This document shows, in pieces, positions 1-11,518 of a stretch of DNA of 64,000 bases. The stretch spans positions 815,001-879,000 of the forward strand of contig JALBUN010000018.1 of NCBI GenBank assembly GCA_025174535.1, written 5' to 3'. The stretch's first letter is position 1, and every line of letters starts with the position of its first letter. A program made the translations under genes and the position numbers. Below the pieces are notes generated by a model. That model was given only the letters and a program-made list of their open reading frames with translations. It did no database searches and was not told the origin of the DNA. This DNA is from Cantharellus purpuraceus. Taxonomy: Eukaryota > Basidiomycota > Agaricomycetes > Cantharellales > Hydnaceae.

Positions 1-2689
1 CAAACATTGTTGTCCATAAGCAACTGATATTCTTCATTGCAGGACTCTCTCCACCATGGTGCATCAACTCTAGACATGGCCTCCTGATAAGTGGATGGTT
101 CAGGGAGGTCAGGAGTGGTGCTGAGGTTGACAAGTTCCTCAAGTGGATGTCGGACAGATGGTATGGCAGATTCAGCCTGTTCCACCCCCTCATTCTGGAC
201 GTCATCCATCCCATCAGTTGGATCATCTCTCTCCTGTGACTCAGGTGGAGGATTCCTGTACTGGGCAGCATTTGGGACAAGCCACCATGGTTGGGGAGGG
301 ATGTGTATGTGTGCTGAATGCCTTGGAGGAGGGTCAGGTGGTAGAGGTGGGGATGGGGATGGTGGAGGGGATGCTGTTGCAGTGTCTGGCAATAGTGGTA
401 AAGAGGGAGTAGCTGGAGGAATAGCTGGAGGTAAAGTAGTGGTCTGGTGAATGGGCACATCATCAGGAAGTTGTACAAGTTGTTGTGGTGGATTGTGCAT
501 GGTGGATGTGTGTGAGTGGCCAGATTCATCAAAAATGACATCCCTGCTGATCAATACCCTTCTTTTAGCTGGATCCCACAGTCACCATGCCTTAGTCCCA
601 TGTTCATATCCAATCATGACGCACTTGGTAGAGTGTGATTCAAGGTGGTGCCTTTTGGATTTGGGGACATGGACAAATGCAGTGGAACCAAATACCCTGA
701 AATGTTCAACAGACAGCTTGTGGCCATGCCAGGCTTCATATGGAGTCCCATGGGATAGCGCAGATGTGGGAGAGCAGTTGTGGAGAAGAGTGAATGCTAA
801 CACTGCTTCTCCCTAGAGAGAAGGACCTAGTTGGGCATCATGTAACATGGAGATAATGCCTTCTTCTAGAGTCCTGTTGTAGTGTTCTGCAACTCCATTC
901 TGCTGTGGTGTTCCTGGCACAGTCTTTTGCCTGAAGATCCCAGAGGATGTGGTCAGGAAAGAAAATTAGTGCAATGAGTACTCTCCTCCTTTATCATCTC
1001 TCAGGGTTTTGATCTATTTGCCAGTCTAATTCTCCACCAGTGCTTTGAACTGCTTGAATGCATCTAATGCCTGGTCTTTGGTCTTGATCAAGTACAGGGT
1101 CACAAAATGAGATTTGTCATCAATGAATGTGATCCAGTACCTAAATCCTTGTCCAGTGGGCACCTTCAATGGACCATGAACATCAGAATGGATGAGTTGG
1201 AGGATGTCTGTGGCCCTGAAAGAGGCTTTTTTGGGGAATGAATCATGGTGTTGTTTACCATGAATGCATGCTTCACAGATTTTGAGGAATGGATTGTCTG
1301 ATGTGATGTCCATCCCCTCCACCATATTCTGTGTGATCAGCTGTTTGACAGCATCAATCCTCAGGTGCCCAAAGTGACGGTGCCAGAGTTGTAGATCCAG
1401 TGACTTGGATGCAGCAATGTGTGCAGTGTGAGAGAGTGTTGCCATCCAGGTATGCCAGTCTCTCCTTGACCGTTGCAGTACATATCAGTTTGCTCAACTT
1501 GTAGAATTTCACAACCGCTCCTATGATTTCCACACAAATCTGATGGTGCATGGTCAAGAAGAGGATGGAGAGATGGCTGTTTGCAAGTTTGGGAATGTAA
1601 AGTACATTGCTGAACAGTATAGGGTTCAAGTTTGGACGAAACATCACTGTGCTAATCCCTTCAGAGTACACAACACTATTGTCCACCAGTTCAATGGGAG
1701 CTCTATGAGGTTTGAGTTCCTTAAACCAATGGCAATGCAGAGTCATATGTAATGAAGCCCCTGAATCAGTGCACCAAAGGGAACTGGTATTAGAGACAAG
1801 GTGTGCATGATGAGGAGAGGGAATGCTTGTGGTGGTAAATGCCAATCCTGCAACTTCAACAACAGAGGAGGTAGATTCATCTGCCTGCTTTGCCTTCTGC
1901 TTCTGCTTCTTCTCCTGCTTAGCTGTCTGTCTGCGCTCCAGATTTGCCTTCTTGACATTGGCTAGAGCAGAGCAAACATTGGTGTTGTGAGTGGATGCTT
2001 GGCAGAAGTTGCACCATTTAGAGGATGTTGAAACAGGTGGTTTGTTGGACAGCATGGCTGATTGAACAGAACGATGCAGACGGTTGTTCTCCTCCGTGAT
2101 AAAGGCTTCAATAACCTTGGCCTTGTTAATGTCCTTTTGAAGCAGTAATGCAGATGTGAAGCTGTCAAACTCTTCAGGAAGGGCTCTAATCAGTGTCATG
2201 ATCACCAGTTCTTCATCCTGTCTGGCCAGGGTATATGAGCCATCAGATGGACAAAGATTCTGGCAGAGTTGTATGGCAGAGCTGACATGACCAATCAGTG
2301 ACTGGAGTGTCTCATCAGGAGCCTTTTGTATATTGAAGAGTGTCATAGGCATTGAAACAAGTGCCTGCCTGCTTCTAAACATGGACCTTGTGCAGAGCCT
2401 CCCACATTTTCACCGTATCATCCTCTAATCTCTGAACATGAACTCGCTGCCCTTGTTCCAAGGTTGACGCAATGAGTCCAGCTGCTACCTCCTGATTCAT
2501 TTCCCATTTCTCCATGGCTGCAGGTTCAGTGGGGTGCTTTTTCTTGCCATTGACAAGCATCCACAAGCCCTTTGAATGCAACCTTGCAGTCATGTTGAAT
2601 GCCCAGTCATGATAATTTGAATCTGAGAGCATGGGGAACTTGGGAACTTAGGAGAGGGAGTGTTGTCAGTGGAGGTGGTTGTAGACATG
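1..2689 (-). pseudogene. Copia-1 gag-pol relic (left copy, partial)
   Basis: Translation on the minus strand gives Gag, then a CCHC zinc knuckle (CNFCQASTHNTNVC), a protease site (CTDSGAS), a GAG-pre-integrase HHCC finger, the integrase core and the start of the reverse transcriptase domain. This is the copia order PR-IN-RT. Frame changes near 2640 and 2378 and several stops in the integrase (mirror images of those at 27256, 27268, 27317 and 27469) make it non-functional. The reading continues beyond the window. Confidence 0.9.
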
Positions 2690-3447
2690 GTTTATAGATA
2701 TGTGCAGTGAGGGATAGGTATGACTAGACAAGTTAGGTGAGATACAAGTATATTTTGGACAAGTGTATACAAGTTCAAATGCAGTTTTTGATGATTGCAG
2801 GTGAACAGGTGATAGGATAGGTTCACAATGTTATGAGATGGTTAAAGAGGGTGGGAACACTATGTAGACAAGATATGGGAGGCAATACACACACAGGAAG
2901 TGCAGGAGGGTAAAATTAAGTGCAGAGCACTAAATCCAAGATGTAATAGTCCTAGGGGGGTCCAAAACGGTCCTGAGTTATCCAGAGGGGTCCTAGGGAT
3001 AGAGAAAATGGTCCAAATGGCACCAATCACCTCCTAGCAACTTCAGAGACAACAGGACTCAGAATGAGATGGCACAACCTCACTGCAAATCAGGTGAACT
3101 GTTATGAGTCTGCAGATCACAGACTCCAGCACCTGAGGTTAACAAGAGGCCTCAGTCAACTGGGGCACTAAGGCCAGGGGTGTGGCTTTGTAACACTAGG
3201 CAATGAGGAGGGATCCTTTCTCACCACTGGAAACTGAAACCCTTTGAAAGCTGAAGAGATGACTGCTGGGAGAAACTGAGGGGAAAGGAGAGGATGTAAT
3301 GGGTCCAAAAGTGAAATGTGGTTGAGGTTGAAGTTGTTGTTTAATGGGGAATGAGAGGGTTGGAAAAGGTGAATGGGAATGAGAGGATTTTGATGATATA
3401 AGTGTGTTTGAGCAACTGTTTAGAGCTGGAGGCTGGGGCCCGTGACC

Positions 3448-3601
3448 TGTAGAGCTCAAAAGAGAAGATGTGTGTTATTAGATAAGCCAAAATACAAACT
3501 CAGTAAAAAAGTGAAATTGTAACACATAAAACACTCATATCTCCTCACAGAATAATCCAATCCATACCAATCTTTTTAGGGACCTTCAGTGCATTCCAAC
3601 A
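3448..3601 (-). repeat. Copia-1 5' LTR (left copy)
   Basis: 154-bp LTR of TG...CA form, beginning TGTTGGAATG and ending GAGCTCTACA on the minus strand. It mirrors 24683-24836. Confidence 0.9.
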
Positions 3602-3822
3602 CCATGTGGGTCCAAAACTTTTCCCAGCAGGACAATAAATTTGTGAGCCCATTTATGCATGGAAAATTCCTGAAAAAAAAATGAAAAAATAGAGAATATT
3701 TGAATGACCCTGAATCAAGAAAAAGCAGCATGTATATGCTGATATTTTAAGGCCATGAAGCAAAAATATACAATTTCAGGACTATAAACAAGATCTTTTC
3801 AGGGAAAACCAGTTCCCATTCA
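3602..3822 (-). repeat. LTR-3 fragment (left arm)
   Basis: About 220 bp matching the 5' end of the 1.4-kb LTR-3 family seen complete at 40774-42205 and 61150-62554. It is truncated where Copia-1 abuts it. Confidence 0.7.
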
Positions 3823-4149
3823 AAGCTTCAGCTTGCTGTTTCCATAGCTCAATCTCTTGATCAAGCTCCCTTGATCTAGATTGGGGAGTTTCCTCCTCAA
3901 TCTGTATTGGTAATCAGGGATTACTGGATTTCTGATTCCCCCCAATGGGGGAATCTCATTTCCTCTATCCAACCAATCACTTGGTTGGATCCTCTCACTC
4001 TGGGAAGACCTAGACTCTCTGGATTCAGATTCTTGTTGGGAAACTGATTGTTGGTGATGTGACTTGCATTGCTCAGAGCTTTCTTGGAGTGATTTTAACA
4101 TCATTCCCAGCTCTGTGATTTGCTGTCCCATAGTGGCAGCTTTGCTAAT
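3820..4149 (-). pseudogene. Unknown retroelement-like ORF, 3' part (left arm)
   Basis: Open frame of about 110 residues rich in Ser, Gln and Glu. Its stop codon overlaps the first bases of the adjoining LTR-3. Gypsy-1 split it: its other part lies at 12046-12386, and TSD CTAAT is present at both junctions. No domain is recognised. The composition resembles a gag or linker region, but that is a guess. The mirror copy is 24135-24464. Confidence 0.45.
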
Positions 4150-4675
4150 TGTTATGACTATATTCATTAATGTCCAGATCCCCGTCTGATCCCCTCAGAT
4201 CCCCGCGCATATGAAATCTATACTCCATTTGGAAACCACCATCTCCATCTACCTGTCCGATTGTCACCGCTGATTCCACCCATCCGTCTCCGGTTCCGAT
4301 TGATGCATCAGCATCACCATAGGAACCTGGACATCCATCCCCGTTGGACTCAGACATACTCATGTAAGGCCATCGGCCTTGGAGATCCATCACCGGAGTA
4401 ATTATTATTAGATTTCAAAATATGTATTTAAGTTGCCCAACTGGGGACTTCATTCCCCAGTTCGAATATTGAATCATGCCTAGTTCCTAAGTCCGATCCT
4501 AACTCTTTAAGTTGTACTCTGTCTCCGAAATCTCGGACACCGGTATTAGTGAGGGCGCAGCACATAAGCTGAAGCCAAGTCCATCCCAACCCCCATGACG
4601 TGCTCTGACTCCAACCCAACCTCCGACCCGAACTCCGACCCAATCTCCGACCCCAATCGGACCTAGTGCGTAACA
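4150..4675 (+). repeat. Gypsy-1 5' LTR (left arm)
   Basis: 526-bp LTR beginning TGTTATGACT and ending GTGCGTAACA. It lacks one C relative to its mirror copy. It differs from the 3' LTR mainly by CG to TG or CA changes. Confidence 0.95.
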
Positions 4676-4707
4676 GTATATTCAAACTGCCATACTCACT
4701 CCTACCA

Positions 4708-5880
4708 ATGCCACGATCCACTGCCAATTCCAAACGCGCACGAACCGTCAAGGTGCCCCCTCCCAGCATCGACACCATCCCCGAGGTTGTCAAAGAACTG
4801 ATGGATCACATAGAGGCCGTCAATGAAGAAGACGACACCCCGCCCTCTCCAAATCTGGTGCAAGCCATCTCCCTGCTCGCCAGCAGCATCTGTAACCCAC
4901 AAGCCCCTAAGTCCTGGACCAAGGTCTGAGAACCCGACCCCTTCAATGGCTCCGATCCACGAAAGCTCCAGCCGTTCTTGGTGCAATGCTGGTTGAATTT
5001 CCATGACCGCCCCAATGCATTCACATCTGATCGGGCAAAGGTCACCTTCGCCATGTCCTATCTCAAGGGCACTGCACTGGACTACTTTGAGCCAGTGCTC
5101 ATGGACGACTCCGATGACCTGATATGGTCAGAGGACTACTCCGACTTCATCTCCGAACTTTGGACCAATTTTGGTCCTTACAACCCCAAGGCTGATGCCA
5201 AGAATGAACTCGATTGACTTCGGATGAAGGAAAATCACAAAATTGCAAAATACATTGTGAGTTTCCAGCAGCTAGCCCCAAAAGTCCAATGGGGCGACGC
5301 CACACTCCGATGCCAATTTTACATTGGACTCCCATCCCGCATCAAGGATGAGATATCACGCGTCGGTAAACCAGATACTTTGGTTAACCTCCGCAAGCTC
5401 ACCCAATCCATCGATGCCTGTTATTGGGAACATCAATCTGAGGTCTCCCGCGAAAATTCGGCCAACAACAAATCAGACAAATCATCAGACAAGACCCCAA
5501 AGTCCAACAAGGGGTCTGATAAGAGGACCACCACCAACTCAGGCCAGAAGTCAAACACTGGTAATGGTGCTGCTTCCAGTTCCGGTCAGAACAATTCCAG
5601 CACCAGCAATAACTCTGGAGCTTGCAAGAGTACTCCAGACCTCTCCACCAAGCTGGGGAAGGATGGAAAACTTACCCAGCAGGAACGCCAGTGCTGCATG
5701 GACAACAACCTCTGTCTGTTCTGCGGAAAGCCTGGCCACCAAGCCAAGGATTGTAACAAGGCAACCTCATCTGCAGCAAAGGCAAAAGGCCGTGCCGCCA
5801 ACGCCACGATGGACAAGTCCGATGCAAAAGCAACGGACCCAAAAAATAGTAAGCAGTCCTATAGCCTCCATACGGGCTGA
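4708..5880 (+). pseudogene. gag: Gypsy-1 gag with two in-frame TGA stops
   Basis: One reading frame from Met at 4708 to 5880 encodes a retrotransposon Gag of about 390 residues: an N-terminal basic segment, an alpha-helical capsid-like domain, a Ser/Asn/Lys-rich linker and a CCHC zinc knuckle (CLFCGKPGHQAKDC, near 5710) for RNA binding. Two TGA codons interrupt it at 4927-4929 and 5215-5217. In the older relic in the palindrome spacer both codons are CAA, so the ancestral codon was most likely CGA (Arg), lost by C-to-T on one or the other strand. Start choice: the first Met after the LTR. The Met at 4666 lies inside the LTR. Confidence 0.9.
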
Positions 5881-7914
5881 GGGCTGCATTGGAACTCCCT
5901 GTATGACAAACGAGGTCCACCTGAACGCATCTGCTCTTTCCCACTCCGACTCCCTTACCCTCCTCGTCTACTCCGACTCCATTCCCGATACCGCTATTCA
6001 AGCATTAATTGACTCCGGTTCTACTCACTGTTTCCTCAATTCTGCTTTTTCTGATTTACATAAACTCCATACATACACCATAACTCCGATACCACTCCGA
6101 TTATTTGATGGCACTACTAATGCTGTTATTTCACGAGCTATAGATCTGTCTATCTGTTTTTCCGCCAGAGAAATCCAGAACCTTACATTCTATGTTACTC
6201 TGCTTGACTCCAGCTGTTCTGTGGTTCTTGGACATAACTGGCTCACCTGCTACAATCCGTTGATTGACTGGGCATTGGGCCATATCACATTCCGTTCTCC
6301 AGCACAGGCTGTGTCATCCCCGACGTCACCAGCAACTTTAGGTGCAAAACTATCTTCCACCTCCGCTGACTCTGCTCCGATAGATACTCCGTCTACCCCT
6401 CCGTTTATATCAATGGTGGATGCTATGGTCTTCGCCAGACTAAGCAAGCTGGATGGTTCTCACACATTCCAGGTTCACCTCTCTGATCCAATATTCCTTG
6501 CCACTCGTTCCGCCCGATCAACGCCACCAGACCTCTCTATGGTCCCTAAGGAGTATCATGAGTTTGCCGACGTGTTCAGCAAGTCTAAAGCTGACTCCCT
6601 AGCAGAACACCGACCATATGATCTCAAGATCAAACTGGATGACAACTCCACCCCTCCGCTTGGCCCTATCTACTTGCTATCCCAAAAAGAGCTACTGGCT
6701 CTCTGAACATTCATAGATGAGAACTTGGCTACAGGCTTCATCCGCCCATTCCTCACGGAGCACCGGTCCTATTTGTCCATAAAAAGGACGGATCACTCCG
6801 TCTATGCATTGACTTCTGTGGACTCAACAAGATCACCAAAAAAGACCAATACCCAATACCCCGCACCTCAGACCTACTCAAAAGTCCTCGAAAGGCTAAG
6901 ATCTATTCCAAAATAGATCTCCAACATGCTTACCATCTAGTCTACATCCAAGAAGGTGACGAATGGAAAATGACCTTCCACACACGATATGGATCTTTCG
7001 AGTGGTGTGTCATGCCCTTCAGACTAACCAATGCTCCGGCCACCTTCCAGAGGTTCATGAATGATACCTTCGCCGACCTCCTTGATGTGACCGTCCTTGT
7101 TTACTTAGACAACATTTTGGTATATTCAGACAATGAAGAAGAACATCGGACACATGTCCGAGAGGTACTCCAACGTCTCTGAAAACATGGCCTCTTCGCC
7201 CACGCTGACAAATGCGAATTCCACTCTGACTCGGTCGAATACCTAGGCTATATCCTCTCCCTGGCAGGACTGACAATGTCCGATGACAAAATCAAAGCTA
7301 TACAGGAATGGCCGGAACCATGGAAAGTCAAGGACGTACAGTCCTTCCTAGGGTTCACCAACTTCTACCGCCGCTTCATTCATGGCTACTCCGATATCAC
7401 TGTTCCGCTCACCCGACTCACTAGGAAGGGTATCCAATGGAATTTCACCGACGAATGTAGACAGAGCTTTGAGACCTTGAAAAAGGCCTTTACTTCCGCT
7501 CCGATACTGACTCATTGGGTTCCAGATGTTCCTATCCTATTAGAGACCGACACCTCCGACTATGCACTTGCCGCGATCCTGTCCATCATCTCTCCAGACG
7601 ACAGACAAGTCCATCCAATCGCTTTTCACTCATGTACATTTACGCCCCCCAAACTGAACTATGACGTCCATGACAAAGAGCTCCTTGCCATATATGAAGC
7701 CTTCCGGATATGGAGACACTACCTTGAAGGCCCCTCCGATCCAGTGGACATCATAACGGACCACAAGAACTTGGAATACTTCTCCACAATGAAACTGCTC
7801 ACCTGGAGACAAGTCCAATGGTCTGAATACCTATCTCAGTTCAATCTCATAATCCGTTTCCGCCCAGGTCGACTTGGAGCAAAGCCTGATGCTTTAACTA
7901 GATGTCTACCCTAA
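5878..7914 (+). pseudogene. pol: Gypsy-1 pol: protease, reverse transcriptase, RNase H
   Basis: Pol overlaps the end of gag in another frame. The aspartic protease site reads LIDSGSTHCF near 6010. The reverse transcriptase spans about 6540-7200 and carries motifs such as [16 protein letters not shown], but the catalytic YLDD is YLDN near 7105, with the second Asp lost. RNase H follows (TDTSDYALAAILS, DKELLAIYEA). Lesions are TGA at 6704-6706 and 7180-7182 in place of Arg, a one-base frameshift near 6750, and a frame break at 7912. The right-arm copy shares these lesions. Confidence 0.92.
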
Positions 7915-9534
7915 AGAGGGGAATAGCGACTATGCCACTATAAACCCTCACAACTTTTGCCCTGTGTTTACTAACGAGCAGCTGGCATCATCCCTATGAG
8001 CATCCACCCTCATGACTCCCACCCTCCGAGCTGTCACCATTATGGACATTGACCAACTCTGCTCCGACATCTGCTCATCACTCCAATCCGATCCTGTTGC
8101 AGTTAAACACTTGGACAACCCTTCCGATCCAAAATGGTCACTTGACCCCAAAGGACACCTCCGACACAACAACCGGATATACATCCCCAATGCCAATGGT
8201 CTCCGACTCCGAGTTTTGCAGTATTATCATGATCACCCAATCTCGGGCCATTTCAGGCAAAATCACACACAAGGATTAATCCGACGGGACTATGTATGGC
8301 CAAAAATGCGAGAATACATTCAACACTACTGTAACTCCTGCACCACGTGTATGCGCTCAAAATCACAAAGGCACAAACCCTATGGAACGCTTAAGCAACT
8401 TCCGGTCCCGGAACAACCATGGAACTCCATCTCCATGGATTTCATAGAGAAGCTCCCCCCATCACTCGGATATGACACCATACTCGTGATTGTCGACAGG
8501 TTCACCAAACAGTCACTATTCATTCTGACACATGACACCATCACCTCCGCCTCGCTAGCTAAATTGTTTATTCTCCACGTATTCTCCAAACACGGAGTCC
8601 CATCGCATGTCACGTCCGATCGGGGCTTGGAGTTCGTGTCCTCCTTCTTCCACACATTAGGAAAGGCTCTCGACATGAAGCTTCATTTCACCTCCGGATA
8701 CCACCCTGAAGGAGACGGACAAACAGAACGAATGAATCAGTCCCTGGAACAATACCTCCGAATCTATTGTAACTATCAACAAGACAACTGGGCTGACCTA
8801 CTTCCAATAGCAGAGTTTGCCTACAACAACGCGCTGAATGCGACTACTGGCATCTCTCCGTTCTTTGCTAATAAAGGCTACCATCCGAACATCTCCATCC
8901 ACCCTGAGAAAGAACTTGCCTCCACCAAAGCCTGCCAATTCATAACCGACCTTGATCAACTACACCAACATCTCCGAGAAACCATCTCTGATGCCCAGAA
9001 ACAATCTCTGATGCCCAGAAACAATATCAAGTCTCTGCAGACCGACGCCGCATTCTGGCTCCGGACCTGCAAATCGGAGACAAAGTATTTGTTAAGGCTG
9101 AACACTTCCGGACCACCTGTCCATCGAAGAAACTCTCTGAGAAATACTTAGGTCCTTATGAGGTCATTGCTCGCGCAGGCAGCAGGTCCTTCACCCTCCG
9201 CCTCCCAGACCACTTCCGAGCAGTTCATCTGGTTTTCCATATATCAATGCTCAAACCCGCTACTATGAACGAGATCTCTGGTTGCACACAACCTCCACCT
9301 CCCCCAATCACCATCAAAGGAGACAATGAATATGAGGTCTCTGAGATCCTGGACTCGAGGATCGACCGCCGATACAAGTGCAAGCTCCAGTACTTAGTCA
9401 AATGGACTGGATATGAAGGCACCGATGAAGAGTCCTCATGGATCTCTGCATCCAAACTTGATCACACATCTGAATCTGTCTCCGACTTTCACTCCGCTTA
9501 TCCAGACAAACCTGGCCCTCTTATGAATCTTTAA
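7915..9534 (+). pseudogene. Gypsy-1 integrase and chromodomain
   Basis: Includes an HHCC zinc finger (H..H in HDHPISGHF, C..C in CNSCTTC), a DDE core (Asp in SMDFIEKL, Asp in TSDRGLEF, Glu in GQTERMNQ), a GPY/F module (LGPYEVIARAG, near 9150) and a C-terminal chromodomain (LVKWTGYEGTDEESSW, near 9390-9450). A TGA at 7997 replaces Arg. A 20-bp tandem duplication near 8985-9025 shifts the frame before the GPY module. Unlike the right-arm copy, the core frame 8012-8985 is continuous. Confidence 0.92.
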
Positions 9535-9682
9535 GTTCAATTGCTAATGCTAATTCTATTATTTCACATCATTTTATTACAAGTCACAAGGGAAATTACA
9601 AGCCTGCCCAAAAAGCTCCAAAGGAATCACTCTGACTCATTTCTTTTCCACTCCAAAATTTATAATCATTTTTATTTTTATT

Positions 9683-11378
9683 TTATACATTGCGTTTCCT
9701 TTTTCCCTTCCCCTTATCTACCTCAGGCTCTGTCTCCGACTCATCATCACTCTCTACATCTGACACCCAATCTTTCTCATCCCCCATGTCCAAATCCTCG
9801 TCCAAAGGGGCCATGAACTTCCGCAACCGACGTAACTCGGCTGTCCGCCAACCCTCCAGAACCTCCTTCCATTTCATTGTCTTCACCAAGTCCACTAGCA
9901 ACCCCTCCATCCGCCGGAGGTGCTCCGACTGAAGGTTAACTAGCCGAATCAGCTGGCCCACGGTACTATTGGGCGCAGAGACGCGCCCCATACCTGCACC
10001 GGTCGTTGCCCCTTCTGATCCAACACCGCTACCCCCAGCTGCCACAGCACCTGTCTCCATCTGCTGCTTTTTGGTTGGACGACCTTCTGACTCTTTCTCT
10101 GCCCCTCCTTGTACCACTAGTCGGGGCTTGATGCTCCAACTCTGGGGATCAAACTTTCCATTGATCCTACACCCTCCTTTCTGACCCCAACAACGATCGC
10201 AGGACCGAAGGCGATGAGTTGGGCCAGTAGGCCACACGCACTCCACGCCCGCATCACGACACAAATCACATGTTACGCCTGGCCCGCTGAATGGCTCCGT
10301 TGGAGCCAGAGCCTTGGGTGGTCTGCCCCTTCTCACTGTGGCCTCCAAATGTTCCCTCTCCTCCTCCTTGTCCTGCTGTTCCGCTGCTGCCTTCTCCATC
10401 TCACGCTTGCGAAGCTGGATCGCCAATCTAGCGACACGCAGCTCCTTCTTACGGGTCGCCAACACGTGACTCTCCGCCTTGCACCATATGACCCTCCGGT
10501 CCGCCTCCCACTTCTCCGTATCAGCACTTGGGTACGCCTTCAATGAAAAGACTGCAATGTCAAGATTCTTCTTGGTGGTAGCGGCATAGAGCTCCGGTCT
10601 TTTGCGAGCCTCTACCATGGCTACCCAAGCCATCTCCTTGTAACAATTTGAAGTTGGATCCGGCTCCACATCCGTCCTGACGTCCATACCCACCTTGGGC
10701 TCTGCATTTGCGTTGAGCTCCATATTGGCATCTGGATCCACCTCCACCTCCGCTCTCTCCGCCTCCACCGCTTCATCTTCCTCAGCCGCACCCAACCCAA
10801 ATAATGGCCGTACCCACAGATGTAAGGGCGAGTCAACCGCAGTGACAGTTGTCGGGCGAGTTGTCTCCGTCCACATAACGGAGATGATGGCGACCTCAGG
10901 GGTCCCTGTCCGTATTGGCACACTTGGACTTCCTGGGTGGCTGGTTCCCCCTGCCCTGGTCACCTCCTCCTCTACCTCCATGGCGGCCTCTAGCTCATGC
11001 ACCTGCTCCTCCACTTCCTTTAGTCTCGTGGCCTCCATCGCGGCTGCAAGTTCCTTTACCCTGCGAGCTCTCTCGGCTTTTGCCTCCTCCTCCTTCCGTC
11101 TCCACTGCCTCTTTCCACCTCTGCTCCTCCTCCTTGCATCTCCATTCTGCCTCCTCCTCCTCCTTGCATCTCCATTCCGCCTCCTCCTCCTCCTTGTGTC
11201 TCCGTTCTGCCTCCTCCTCCTCCTCCTTCCGTCTCCGTTCTGCCTCCTCCTCCTCCTTCCGTCTCCATTCCACTTCCTCTTCCTCTTTCCGTTTCCACTC
11301 CTCTTCCTCTTCTTTCCATCGGGCCAAGAGCAGCTGCTCCAGCTCGGCCACACTCATGCTTGCCAAAGGGTTTGACAT
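9683..11378 (-). CDS. Antisense passenger gene: coiled coil plus Zn2Cys6-like cluster
   Basis: This gene runs opposite to pol, between the chromodomain and the 3' LTR. It starts at Met 11378 (MSNPLASMSVAELEQLLL), followed by a repetitive Lys/Glu/Arg-rich region predicted to form a long coiled coil. Near 10168-10275 is a cysteine array with spacing C-X2-C-X6-C-X12-C-X2-C-X6-C, which fits the fungal Zn(II)2Cys6 DNA-binding consensus. The C-terminus is acidic, then basic (KGKGKRKRNV). One frame change near 11106, inside the repeated KEEE segment and shared by both arms, separates the N-terminal frame from the rest. It could be a lesion, an unseen intron or slippage. About 564 residues overall. 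A TATA box lies 31 bp upstream of the start. The function is unknown; regulation of the element or host is a guess. Confidence 0.6.
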
Positions 11379-11408
11379 CGTTGAGGATAAGACCTCAATC
11401 ATGCCCCT

Positions 11409-11417
11409 CCTTTTATA
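11409..11417 (-). promoter_or_regulatory. TATA box of the antisense gene (left arm)
   Basis: TATAAAAGG on the minus strand, 31 bp before the Met at 11378. The same box stands in the right arm at 16872-16880. The spacing would put transcription start very close to the ATG. Confidence 0.5.
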
Positions 11418-11518
11418 TGCCTCCAGACCCCAGTATAACTCCAACTGCACCCAACCGTCTCACCTATTCAATCCACGGACATGAGGCCTCAGGGGCTCGG
11501 CCTTAAATGGGGAGATAC

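Larger units (their letters stand above)
1..3601 (-). mobile_element. Copia-1, left copy, cut by window edge
   Basis: Ty1/Copia LTR retrotransposon on the minus strand. Its 5' LTR is 3448-3601, the leader 2690-3447, and the gag-pol relic runs from 2689 to the window start. The part after the start of the reverse transcriptase lies outside the window. It is the mirror copy of 24683-28283. Its outer LTR edge abuts an LTR-3 fragment at 3602 without a visible target duplication. Confidence 0.9.

Noticed and set aside
9690..11484. Several overlapping plus-strand open frames (Ser/Leu/Pro-rich) opposite the antisense gene
   Set aside because: They are complements of the GAG/GGA-rich coiled-coil codons, lack domains, and carry simple-repeat composition. 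The minus strand has the TATA box and the Cys cluster.
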